Of a stretch of 64,000 nucleotides of DNA, positions 27,368 through 35,262 are shown piece by piece. Numbering within the stretch: the stretch's first letter is position 1; the number at the start of each line of letters is the position of its first letter. The notes beneath the pieces are model-generated. The model saw nothing but the letters and a program-made list of their open reading frames with translations, was not told the origin of the DNA and searched no databases. This stretch comes from Streptomyces malaysiense (lineage in GTDB: Bacteria > Actinomycetota > Actinomycetes > Streptomycetales > Streptomycetaceae), in NCBI RefSeq assembly GCF_000980885.2, contig NZ_LBDA02000035.1, forward strand, positions 1-64,000, in the 5' to 3' direction. The translations under genes and the position numbers were made by a program.

Positions 27368-28372
27368 TCAGTGTGCGGTTTCGGCGATGTGCTGCGTGCC
27401 GATCCGCTTGCGGAAGACCCAGTAGGTCCAACCCTGGTAGAGCACCACCAGCGGGGTGGCGATCACCGCGAGCCAGGTCATGATCTTCAGGGTGTACGGG
27501 CTGGACGAGGCGTTGCTGACCGTCAGGCTCCACTCGCTGTTCAGGGTGGACGGCATGACGTTCGGGAAGAGCGACAGGAAGAGCATCGCCACGGCCGCCA
27601 CGATGGTGAGTCCGGAGAGGCTGAACGCCCATCCCTCGCGCCCGAGCTGGTTGGCGACGAGCGCGCCCACCAGGGCGACGGCCGCCACGACGAGGGCGAT
27701 GAGGCTCTTGCCGTCACCGCTGTCGGCCTGCGTCCACAGCAGGAAGCCCACCGCCAGCACGGCGGCGACGAGACCGGCCCACAGGGCCAGCTGCCGAGCC
27801 CGCACCCGGATGTCCCCGATGGTCTTGAGCGCCGTGAACACCGCCCCGTGGAAGATGAACAGCGTGAGCGTCACCAGCCCGCCGAGCAGGGCGTAGGGGT
27901 TGAGCAGGTCCCAGAAGCTGCCGACGTATTCGAAGTGCTGGTCGATCTTGACGCCCCGCACGATGTTGCCGAAGGCCACGCCCCACAGGAACGCCGGGAG
28001 CAGGGAGGACCAGAAGATCGCCGTCTCCCAGTTGCGCTGCCAGTTCTCCTCGGGCCGCTTCGCGCGGTACTCGAAGGCGACGCCCCGCACGATCAGGCAG
28101 ACCAGGATGGCCAGCAGGGGCAGATAGAACCCGGAGAAGAGCGTGGCGTACCAGTCGGGGAAGGCGGCGAAGGTCGCGCCGCCCGCCGTGAGCAGCCACA
28201 CCTCGTTGCCGTCCCAGACGGGCCCGATGGTGTTGATGAGCACCCGCCGCTCGGCCCGGTCCCGGGCCAGCAGCTTGGTGAGGATCCCGACCCCGAAGTC
28301 GAAGCCCTCCAGGAAGAAGTAGCCGGTCCACAGGACGGCGATCAGGACGAACCAGACGTCGTGAAGTTCCAT
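27368..28372 (-). CDS. cydB: Cytochrome bd oxidase subunit II
   Basis: A 334-residue membrane subunit of the quinol oxidase that reduces oxygen at low tension. It starts MELHDVWFVLIAVLWTGYFFLEGFDFG, whose FLEGFDFGVG segment is a hallmark, and has about eight or nine helices. It begins 15 nt after cydA on the same strand and ends 59 nt before cydCD. Confidence 0.96.
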   Translation of the reverse strand: MELHDVWFVLIAVLWTGYFFLEGFDFGVGILTKLLARDRAERRVLINTIGPVWDGNEVWLLTAGGATFAAFPDWYATLFSGFYLPLLAILVCLIVRGVAFEYRAKRPEENWQRNWETAIFWSSLLPAFLWGVAFGNIVRGVKIDQHFEYVGSFWDLLNPYALLGGLVTLTLFIFHGAVFTALKTIGDIRVRARQLALWAGLVAAVLAVGFLLWTQADSGDGKSLIALVVAAVALVGALVANQLGREGWAFSLSGLTIVAAVAMLFLSLFPNVMPSTLNSEWSLTVSNASSSPYTLKIMTWLAVIATPLVVLYQGWTYWVFRKRIGTQHIAETAH

Positions 28373-28387
28373 GACTGTCCCCTCGGC

Positions 28388-29896
28388 CTAGTACGAGAAG
28401 GCCATCGGCCGGTCGGCGTCACGGGTGTCGCCGCCGATCTTCGTGGGCGGGTTGAGGTCGTCCTCGGTCAGCTCGGGCGGCCCGGCCTTGATGTACTTGG
28501 CGAGCAGCTTGACCTCGACCACCGCGAGAACCGCGTACAGCGAGGTGAAGACGATCATCGAGGTGAGGACCTCGCCCTGGGAGACACCGGGGGAGACCGC
28601 GTCCCGGGTCTGGAGCACGCCGTAGACGACCCACGGCTGACGGCCCATCTCGGTGAAGATCCAGCCCCAGGAGTTGGCGATCAGCGGGAAGGCCATGGTC
28701 CAGGTCGCGATGCGCCAGTACCAGGGCGTCAGCGTGGTGCCCAGCGCCTTCTTGCGGAACAGCACCAGATGCGGCACCTCGTCCTCACCGACCCGCAGAT
28801 GCTCCGGCAGCATGAACTTCTTGCGGGTCAGCCAGAGTCCGGCCAGACCGATGGCGAAGGACGCCATCCCGAACCCGATCATCCAGCGGAAGCCCCAGAA
28901 GGCGACGGGGATGTTGGGCCGGTAGTCGCCGGGTCCGAACTGCTGCTGCTCGGCCTTGTTGACGTCGTTGATCCCGGGGACCTCCGACGTGAAGTTGTCG
29001 TTGGCGAGGAAGGAGAGCAGGCCCGGTATCTCGATCGCGACCGTGTTGTGGCCCTTCTCCACATCGCCGTAGGCGAAGATCGAGAACGGCGCCGGCTTCT
29101 GGCCGTCCCACAGCGCCTCGGCGGCGGCCATCTTCATCGGCTGCTGCTTGAACATGACCTTGCCGAGGGTGTCGCCGCTGACCGCCGTGAGCATGCCGGC
29201 GATGACCACGGTGATCAGACCGAGCCGCAGCGAGGTCTTCATCTCGCGGATGTGCTTCTTGCGGGCCAGGTGGTAGGCGGAGATGCCGACCATGAAGGCA
29301 CCGCCGGTCAGGAAGGCGGCGGCCAGCGTGTGGAAGGCCTGGCTCAGCGCGGTGTTCTGGGTGAGCACCGCGAGGAAGTCGGTGAGCTCGGCGCGCCCCC
29401 TGGCCTTGTCGATCTTGTAGCCGACCGGGTGCTGCATCCATGAGTTGGCCGCGAGGATGAAGTAGGCCGACAGGATCGTGCCGATCGAGACCATCCAGAT
29501 GCAGGCCAGGTGGATCTTCTTCGGCAGCTTGTCCCAGCCGAAGATCCACAGCCCGATGAACGTGGACTCGAAGAAGAACGCGATCAGGGCCTCGAAGGCG
29601 AGCGGGGCGCCGAAGATGTCACCGACGAAGCGCGAGTAGGCGGACCAGTTCATGCCGAACTGGAACTCCTGCACGATGCCGGTGACCACGCCCATCGCGA
29701 TGTTGATCAGGAAGAGCTTGCCCCAGAACTTCGTCGCTCTGAGGTACTTCTCCTTCTCCGTGCGCACCCAGGCCGTCTGCAATCCGGCCGTCAGGGCGGC
29801 CAGGGAGATCGTCAGCGGGACGAACAGGAAGTGGTAGACGGTCGTGATGCCGAACTGCCAGCGCGCCAGTGTCTCCGGCGCCAAAGCCAGGTCCAC
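28388..29896 (-). CDS. cydA: Cytochrome bd oxidase subunit I
   Basis: The 502-residue heme-carrying subunit. The N-terminal His ligand region FGITTVYHFLFVP, the Q-loop region and the signature GWIFTEMGRQPW near residue 400 are visible, with about nine helices. It heads the cydA-cydB-cydCD operon. A perfect Rex operator lies 83 nt upstream, so transcription should respond to the NADH/NAD ratio, as established for cydA in S. coelicolor. The start (minus 29896) follows AAGGAGAG. Confidence 0.97.
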   Translation of the reverse strand: MDLALAPETLARWQFGITTVYHFLFVPLTISLAALTAGLQTAWVRTEKEKYLRATKFWGKLFLINIAMGVVTGIVQEFQFGMNWSAYSRFVGDIFGAPLAFEALIAFFFESTFIGLWIFGWDKLPKKIHLACIWMVSIGTILSAYFILAANSWMQHPVGYKIDKARGRAELTDFLAVLTQNTALSQAFHTLAAAFLTGGAFMVGISAYHLARKKHIREMKTSLRLGLITVVIAGMLTAVSGDTLGKVMFKQQPMKMAAAEALWDGQKPAPFSIFAYGDVEKGHNTVAIEIPGLLSFLANDNFTSEVPGINDVNKAEQQQFGPGDYRPNIPVAFWGFRWMIGFGMASFAIGLAGLWLTRKKFMLPEHLRVGEDEVPHLVLFRKKALGTTLTPWYWRIATWTMAFPLIANSWGWIFTEMGRQPWVVYGVLQTRDAVSPGVSQGEVLTSMIVFTSLYAVLAVVEVKLLAKYIKAGPPELTEDDLNPPTKIGGDTRDADRPMAFSY

Positions 29897-29978
29897 GTCG
29901 TCACTCTCCTTACTACGCCGTGGTACTGCGGCGATTCGCCCCGACTGTCACCTACATACGGGGCAAACGGGACGCGCT

Positions 29979-29994
29979 TGTGAACGCGTTCACA
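29979..29994. promoter_or_regulatory. Rex operator (ROP) of cydA
   Basis: TGTGAACGCGTTCACA, a perfect 16-bp palindrome identical to the S. coelicolor Rex consensus. It is followed by TTCACAAG, which extends the symmetry on one side. Rex represses cydABCD when NADH is low. Confidence 0.93.
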
Positions 29995-30130
29995 TTCACA
30001 AGCCATTATGGCGCACTGGTTTTCGGCCAGGAAGTCCGGGGGCGCCCCCTTGCCCCGGAGTCAAGATCCGGGCGGCCCCCCGGGTGTCCCTCCGATGGGA
30101 CCGCAGGGCGCACATGGACCTCCGGAAGAC

Positions 30131-30163
30131 GGGTAACTCCCGCCCCTGGCCTGGGAGTTACCC
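30131..30163. terminator. Perfect 11-bp inverted repeat in cydA-hisC gap
   Basis: GGGTAACTCCC and its exact complement separated by 11 nt. It lies between the 3' side of hisC and the cydA promoter region. It could terminate transcription coming from hisC or be an operator. Confidence 0.55.
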
Positions 30164-30175
30164 GCCATACCCGTC

Positions 30176-30189
30176 GTTTCACGTGAAAC
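30176..30189. other. parS site between cydA and hisC
   Basis: GTTTCACGTGAAAC, perfect core, lying between two hairpins in the gap 29897-30285. Confidence 0.92.
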
Positions 30190-30216
30190 GGGCGCCCGGC
30201 AGAGCCGGACGCCCGT
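30188..30216 (-). terminator. Terminator hairpin of the hisC-like gene
   Basis: ACGGGCG pairs with CGCCCGT, and inside it CCGGC pairs with GCCGG around AGA, giving a near-continuous 12-bp stem about 70 nt after the hisC stop. It abuts the parS site. Confidence 0.75.
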
Positions 30217-30285
30217 GATCTCCTCCGGCGTGAGCCGGATTACAGCTGTTCCGTGAACCGGTCGACAGCCAGTGAGTGAGCTGGG

Positions 30286-31365
30286 TCACATCTCCTTGTG
30301 AAAGGCCTCCGAGACCTTCAGGAAGATGTCGTTCGCCTCGGTCTCGCCGATCGTGACCCGGACCCCCTCGCCCGCGAACGGCCGGACCACGACGCCGTGC
30401 TCCTCGCAGGCCCCCGCGAACGCCGTCGTACGCTCCCCCAGCCGCATCCACACGAAGTTGGCCTGGGTCTCCGGCACCGTCCAGCCCTGGGCCCGCAGCG
30501 CGTCGACCACGCGGGTGCGCTCGCAGACCAGCGAGCCGACCCGGCCCAGCAGCTCGTCCTCGGCCCGCAGCGAGGCGATCGCCGCCTCCTGCGCCAGCTG
30601 GCTCACGCCGAACGGCACCGCCGTCTTGCGCAGCGCGGCGGCCACCGGCTCATGGGCGATCGCGAAACCGACGCGCAGCCCGGCGAGGCCGTACGCCTTG
30701 GAGAAGGTCCGCAGGACGCAGACGTTGGGCCGCTCCCGGTACAGCTCGACGCCGTCGGGCACCTCGGGGTCGCGGATGAACTCACGGTACGCCTCGTCCA
30801 GCACCACCAGGACGTCCTTCGGCACCCGGTCCAGGAAGCGCTCCAGCTCGGCCCGCCGCACCACCGTGCCGGTCGGGTTGTTCGGGTTGCAGACGAAGAT
30901 CAGCCGCGTCCGGTCGGTGATCGCCTCCGCCATCGCGTCCAGGTCGTGCACGTCACCGGGCGTGAGCGGCACCCGCACCGACCGGGCCCCGCTGATCTGC
31001 GTGATGATCGGGTACGCCTCGAAGGACCGCCAGGCGTAGATCACCTCGTCGCCCGGACCGCTGGTGGCCTGGATCAGCTGCTGGGCGACGCCGACCGAGC
31101 CCGTGCCGGTGGCCACGTGGGAGGCCGGCACCCCGAAGCGCTCCGCCAGCTCCTCCGTCAGGGCGGCGCACGCCATGTCCGGGTAGCGGTTGAAGGAGGA
31201 GGCGGCCGCGGTCACGCTCTCCAGCACGCCGGGCAGCGGCGGGTACGGGTTCTCGTTCGAGGACAGCTTGTAGGCGACCGGTCCGTCGGACGCGGCCGGC
31301 TTGCCCGGCTTGTAGGTGGGGATACCCTCCAGCTCGGCGCGCAGCTTGGGGCTCGTCTCGCTCAC
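30286..31365 (-). CDS. hisC: Histidinol-phosphate / aromatic aminotransferase (HisC family)
   Basis: A 359-residue fold-type I PLP enzyme. The substrate-specificity stretch YKLSSNENPYPP, the NPNNPTGT motif and the PLP lysine in SKAYGLAG are all visible. The GTG at 31365 follows GGAGGA; an upstream extension to 31416 has no better start. It is not in a histidine operon, so it may be the second HisC/aromatic aminotransferase paralogue of Streptomyces, acting on phenylpyruvate or imidazole acetol phosphate. It is transcribed away from the LacI-type gene. Confidence 0.88.
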   Translation of the reverse strand: MSETSPKLRAELEGIPTYKPGKPAASDGPVAYKLSSNENPYPPLPGVLESVTAAASSFNRYPDMACAALTEELAERFGVPASHVATGTGSVGVAQQLIQATSGPGDEVIYAWRSFEAYPIITQISGARSVRVPLTPGDVHDLDAMAEAITDRTRLIFVCNPNNPTGTVVRRAELERFLDRVPKDVLVVLDEAYREFIRDPEVPDGVELYRERPNVCVLRTFSKAYGLAGLRVGFAIAHEPVAAALRKTAVPFGVSQLAQEAAIASLRAEDELLGRVGSLVCERTRVVDALRAQGWTVPETQANFVWMRLGERTTAFAGACEEHGVVVRPFAGEGVRVTIGETEANDIFLKVSEAFHKEM

Positions 31366-31794
31366 CGCAGTCCTCCTCGCGACCACCGGCGGACCGTCGA
31401 CGCCGCCGGCTTCCAATACTGCTCACCATATGAGGATTCGGCTGCCCTGAGTACTGGCCGTGGGCAAAGCTCCCGGGCCCGCAGCCACAACAGGGGCATC
31501 ACCGGGCATCACCCCATGAAGGCGGATCTTTCGGGGGCGCGCCGTACATATATCTATGCGCCGGTGGCTCGCGCCGTAGCGCGCATCACCCGTGCAGGTG
31601 AGTTGAGACCTCTTCGAAACATCGGGCCATTGGCAGGCTCATGCGCGCCGTCACGCTATGTCTTGCTAAGAAAGCGCTCAACTACCTTTCATTCGCAGGT
31701 AGTTAACGCAGTATCACCATGCAGAAACGTGCCTGTCAACGAGTGCATATGCGTCCGCACTACCCCACCGCATGAGCCCTACTATCGGCTCGCC
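31366..31794. promoter_or_regulatory. Divergent intergenic region with two operator-like palindromes
   Basis: This 429-bp gap has lower GC than its surroundings. AGAAAGCGCTCA at 31669-31680 resembles LacI-family half-sites centred on GCGC, and AACTACCT/AGGTAGTT (31680-31687 and 31697-31704) is a perfect 8-bp inverted repeat. They touch each other and lie about 100 nt before the LacI-type gene, so autoregulation is plausible. Confidence 0.45.
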
Positions 31795-32907
31795 ATGACA
31801 GCAGCAGGGAAGCACCAGGTGAGCCGCGCGGAAACCTCACGTCGAGGCAGCCGGCCGGGCCGGGCGGGCATCAGGGACGTGGCCGCCGCCGCCGGGGTCT
31901 CCATCACGACCGTCTCCGACGCCCTCAACGGCAAGGGCCGGCTCCCGGACGCCACCCGGCGCCATGTCCGCGAGGTCGCCGACCGGCTGGGGTACCGTCC
32001 CTCGGCCGCCGCCCGCACCCTCCGTACCGGCAAGTCGGGTCTGATCGGCCTGACCGTGACCACGTACGGGGATGAACCTTTCACCTTCACGGAGTTCGCG
32101 TACTTCGCCGAGATGGCGCGGGCCGCCACCTCGGCGGCGCTGGCCCGGGGCTACGCCCTGGTCATCCTGCCCGCGACCTCCCGCCACGACGTGTGGTCCA
32201 ACGTCGCCCTCGACGGCACCGTCGTCATCGACCCCTCCGACCAGGACCCGGTGGTCAGCGAGCTCGTCCGCCAGGGCCTGCCCGTCGTCTCCGACGGCCG
32301 CCCGGCGGGCGCGCTCCCGGTCACCGCCTGGGTGGACAACGACCACGAGGCCGCCGTCCTCGGCATCCTCGACCATCTGGCCGCCGCCGGTGCCCGCCGT
32401 ATCGGGCTGCTCACCGGCACCTCGACCGACACGTACACCCATCTGTCGACCACGGCCTATCTGCACTGGTGCGAGCGGGTCGGCCAGGACCCGGTCTACG
32501 AGTCCTATCCGGCGCACGACCCGTGCGCGGGCGCCGTCGCCGCCGACCGGCTGCTCGCCCGCCCCGACCGGCCCGACGCGGTCTACGGGCTGTTCGACCC
32601 CAACGGCACCGATCTGCTCGCCGCCGCCCGCCGCTACGGGCTGCGCGTCCCGGACGATCTGCTGCTGGTGTGCTGCAGCGAGTCCACCGTGTACGCCAGC
32701 ACCGAGCCGCCGGTCACGACTCTGTCGCTCAAGCCGCGCCGCATCGGCACGGCCGTCGTCCAACTGCTCATCGACGCCATCGAGGGTGTGGAATCGGAGC
32801 AACCGGTCGAGCAGGTCATACCGACCGAGCTGATCGTGCGCACGTCCTCCCAGCGGCGGCCCCCGCGCACGACGGTCAGCCCCCCACGGTCCCCGGACGA
32901 CACGTAG
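31795..32907 (+). CDS. LacI-family transcriptional regulator
   Basis: A 370-residue regulator. An unusually basic 24-residue N-terminal tail precedes the helix-turn-helix (IRDVAAAAGVSITTVSDALNGKGRL) and hinge (YRPSAAARTLRTG). A periplasmic-binding-protein-like effector domain fills residues 85-355. The ATG at 31795 is the last start before the DNA-binding domain; the frame is open far upstream but in non-coding-like sequence. No sugar transport genes lie nearby, so its regulon is probably elsewhere or it is autoregulated. Confidence 0.9.
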   Translation: MTAAGKHQVSRAETSRRGSRPGRAGIRDVAAAAGVSITTVSDALNGKGRLPDATRRHVREVADRLGYRPSAAARTLRTGKSGLIGLTVTTYGDEPFTFTEFAYFAEMARAATSAALARGYALVILPATSRHDVWSNVALDGTVVIDPSDQDPVVSELVRQGLPVVSDGRPAGALPVTAWVDNDHEAAVLGILDHLAAAGARRIGLLTGTSTDTYTHLSTTAYLHWCERVGQDPVYESYPAHDPCAGAVAADRLLARPDRPDAVYGLFDPNGTDLLAAARRYGLRVPDDLLLVCCSESTVYASTEPPVTTLSLKPRRIGTAVVQLLIDAIEGVESEQPVEQVIPTELIVRTSSQRRPPRTTVSPPRSPDDT

Positions 32908-33212
32908 GACGGGCCGCGCGGCGGCGCGGGGGGTGTCCGAGGACGGCACGGACAGCGTTCGGCGGCGTCCCCGGACACCGTTCGGCCGCGGCGCCGCGCG
33001 GGCCGCACAGCGCCGGCGGTCCCCCGACCATCGGCGAACACCTGCCCAAACGGGGCGAAAGCCGCGGCGAAGCGGAGTCTTGTTCCGATTCACCACCCCT
33101 GGGTCATCACATGGCGCGACGCGCATTCCTATGATGGGCCCACGACACCGCGGACCGCTGCGACCAGGCAGTCCGATGCGGTGCAGATGCGGCGCGATGG
33201 TGGAGGGGTCTG
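32908..33212. other. Intergenic region with weak repeats and a -10-like element
   Basis: A 305-bp gap. It holds an 8-bp inverted repeat GGTGTCCG/CGGACACC (32932-32939 and 32972-32979), which could terminate the LacI-type gene. TATGAT at 33130-33135 resembles a -10 box for the following phosphatase, but no good -35 is seen. Confidence 0.4.
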
Positions 33213-34292
33213 ATGACTCAGGGGGCCGGTCAGGGACCCGAGACGGAGCGGACGGCGACGCTGCGCGACTTCCGGGTGCCCGCGTACGTCCACGAGTCCG
33301 GTCCGTACGTCCCCCACACCCAGCAGGACGAGGTCGCGCCGCCCGCCGAGGAGTCGTACCCCGAGGCGTACACGCCCACCCAGCGCGACCTTCCGGTGAT
33401 CAACCGCGGCGACACGCTCCAGGTCCCCGTCGACCCGGCGCCCGCCGCCCCGGCCCCGCAGACCGCGGCGGGGCCCGGCCCGCTCTTCGTCGTCGGTGAC
33501 GTGCACGGCTATCTCGACGAACTGATGACCGCGCTGCGGGAGCAGGGGCTGGTCGACGAGGCGGGCCAGTGGTGCGCCGGCACCACCCGGCTGTGGTTCC
33601 TCGGGGACTTCACCGACCGCGGTCCGGACGGCATCGGCGTCATCGACCTGGTGATGCGGCTGTCCGCCGAGGCCGCCGCGGCCGGCGGCTACTGCAAGGC
33701 CCTCATGGGCAACCACGAACTGCTGCTGCTCGGCGCCAAGCGGTTCGGCGACACGCCCGTCAACTCCGGTGCGGGTACCGCCACGTTCCAGGCGGCCTGG
33801 CTGCTCAACGGCGGCCAGAAGACCGACATGGACCGCCTTCAGGACCACCATCTCCAGTGGATGGCACGCCTCGACGCGCTCGAAGAGGTCGACGGCTATC
33901 TGCTGGTGCACTCCGACACCACCGCCTACCTCGACTACGGCGACTCCATCGAGGCCGTCAACGACACCGTCCGCGAGCGACTCACCCGTAACGACGCGGA
34001 CGAGTGCTGGGACCTGTTCCGCAAGTTCACCAAGCGCTTCTCCTTCCGTGACGAGGGCGGCGCCGACGCCGTGCGCTCCCTGCTGGACACCTACGGCGGC
34101 ACCCGGATCGTGCACGGCCACAGCCCCATCCCCTACCTGCTGGGCGAGGTGGGCTCCGAGGACGGCGAGGAGAGCAGCGATCCGGTGGTCGAGGGACCGC
34201 ATGTCTACGCCGACGGGCTCGCCATCGCCATGGACGGCGGAGTGACCATGGCCGGAAAGCTGCTGGTGAGGCAACTCCCGCTGGAACGCTGA
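33213..34292 (+). CDS. Metallophosphatase (PPP-type serine/threonine phosphatase-like)
   Basis: A 359-residue protein. About 85 residues of Pro-rich, disordered N-terminus precede a calcineurin-like phosphoesterase with all metal motifs in order: GDVHG, GDFTDRG, GNHE, VHSD and HGHSP. This is the PPP pattern; the substrate may be phosphoproteins or diadenosine polyphosphates. The start has GGAGGGG at good distance. Transcribed alone. Confidence 0.88.
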   Translation: MTQGAGQGPETERTATLRDFRVPAYVHESGPYVPHTQQDEVAPPAEESYPEAYTPTQRDLPVINRGDTLQVPVDPAPAAPAPQTAAGPGPLFVVGDVHGYLDELMTALREQGLVDEAGQWCAGTTRLWFLGDFTDRGPDGIGVIDLVMRLSAEAAAAGGYCKALMGNHELLLLGAKRFGDTPVNSGAGTATFQAAWLLNGGQKTDMDRLQDHHLQWMARLDALEEVDGYLLVHSDTTAYLDYGDSIEAVNDTVRERLTRNDADECWDLFRKFTKRFSFRDEGGADAVRSLLDTYGGTRIVHGHSPIPYLLGEVGSEDGEESSDPVVEGPHVYADGLAIAMDGGVTMAGKLLVRQLPLER

Positions 34293-34473
34293 CCTTCCCC
34301 GGGCGGGCCCCGCCGCAGCGGAGTACGCGCAGGCCGGGACGCAATTTCCGGCAATCCCCTGTCACCACGCGCCGTCACGGCTCTACCATCGGCTTATCCG
34401 TAGCAGGCTCCCCTCCGTCTCTGCCCGACGGCTCGCCGCTGCGCGAGCCCCAAGCCCTACGGAGCATCGGGGG

Positions 34474-35181
34474 ATGCACATGAACAGCCTTCCGCAGCAC
34501 CTGCGGAATGAGGACCGCCGGGAGTTCGAGCGGATCCTCGACGAGGTTCTGCGCTCCGCGCCGCACCGACCGGAACTGGCCGCCGTGGGACAGCGGCTCA
34601 GCCCCGCGCAACTGCGCACCATGGCCCTCGCCGCGTCCGCGCTCATCGCGGCGGCCGCGGCCGCCGAGTACCAGCGCTACGTACGGATCCGCGACGAACT
34701 GCGCCACCCGGAGCAAGCCCTGGGCGCGACCGACGCCGCCTCTGCCGAGCCGGACCCGGCCACGACGGATCTCGCCGCCGCGCACGGCGCGGGCGCGGTC
34801 GCGGTCGTCGCCGTCCTGGCGCCGCTGCTGTCCGCGACCGCGGCGGTGATATTCCTGCTCATCGGCTACATCCTGAGAACCCTGGACCCCGGACAGTCCA
34901 TCGCCCGCACCATGCTCACCGCCGGCTGGGTGTTCGGCGCGTTGACCGTGGCCGCGCTTCTCGTCGCCGCCGCCGGACTGCTCCTCACCGCCCTGCGCAA
35001 CGGCTCCTCCCCCGAATCCCGGGCCCGCGACGCCGCCACCGAGGAAGTCGCCAGAGCCAGAACCGCCTGGGAGACCGCGCTCCTGGAACGCGGCATCCTC
35101 CCCTTCCTCCAGGAAGCCCTCGCCGAACACCCCGACTACACCGGCTCGGAACACGCCGACCCGGAACACCAGCCGGACTGA
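34474..35181 (+). CDS. Membrane protein of unknown function
   Basis: A 235-residue protein. The first 75 residues are soluble and helical (ERILDEVLR), then come a hydrophobic Ala-rich patch, two clear transmembrane helices (about 110-135 and 150-175), and a charged C-terminus. The ATG at 34474 follows GGGGG; a second ATG at 34480 is equally possible. No family recognised. It is convergent with thiC, sharing a terminator. Confidence 0.65.
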   Translation: MHMNSLPQHLRNEDRREFERILDEVLRSAPHRPELAAVGQRLSPAQLRTMALAASALIAAAAAAEYQRYVRIRDELRHPEQALGATDAASAEPDPATTDLAAAHGAGAVAVVAVLAPLLSATAAVIFLLIGYILRTLDPGQSIARTMLTAGWVFGALTVAALLVAAAGLLLTALRNGSSPESRARDAATEEVARARTAWETALLERGILPFLQEALAEHPDYTGSEHADPEHQPD

Positions 35182-35214
35182 CCCCGCCGGGCGGGGGTCC
35201 GCGGCCCGACGCGA

Positions 35215-35250
35215 CGCCGCTCCGGAGCCGGTGTCCCGGCCGGAGCGGCG
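35215..35250. terminator. Bidirectional terminator between the membrane protein gene and thiC
   Basis: An 11-bp perfect stem CGCCGCTCCGG/CCGGAGCGGCG with an inner CCGG/CCGG pair, placed between two convergent stops. Confidence 0.75.
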
Positions 35251-35262
35251 CCGACGTCCTCG

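Noticed and set aside
30298..31794. Upstream extension of the LacI-type gene to 30298
   Set aside because: The extension lies antisense to hisC and has no domain; the regulator begins naturally at 31795.
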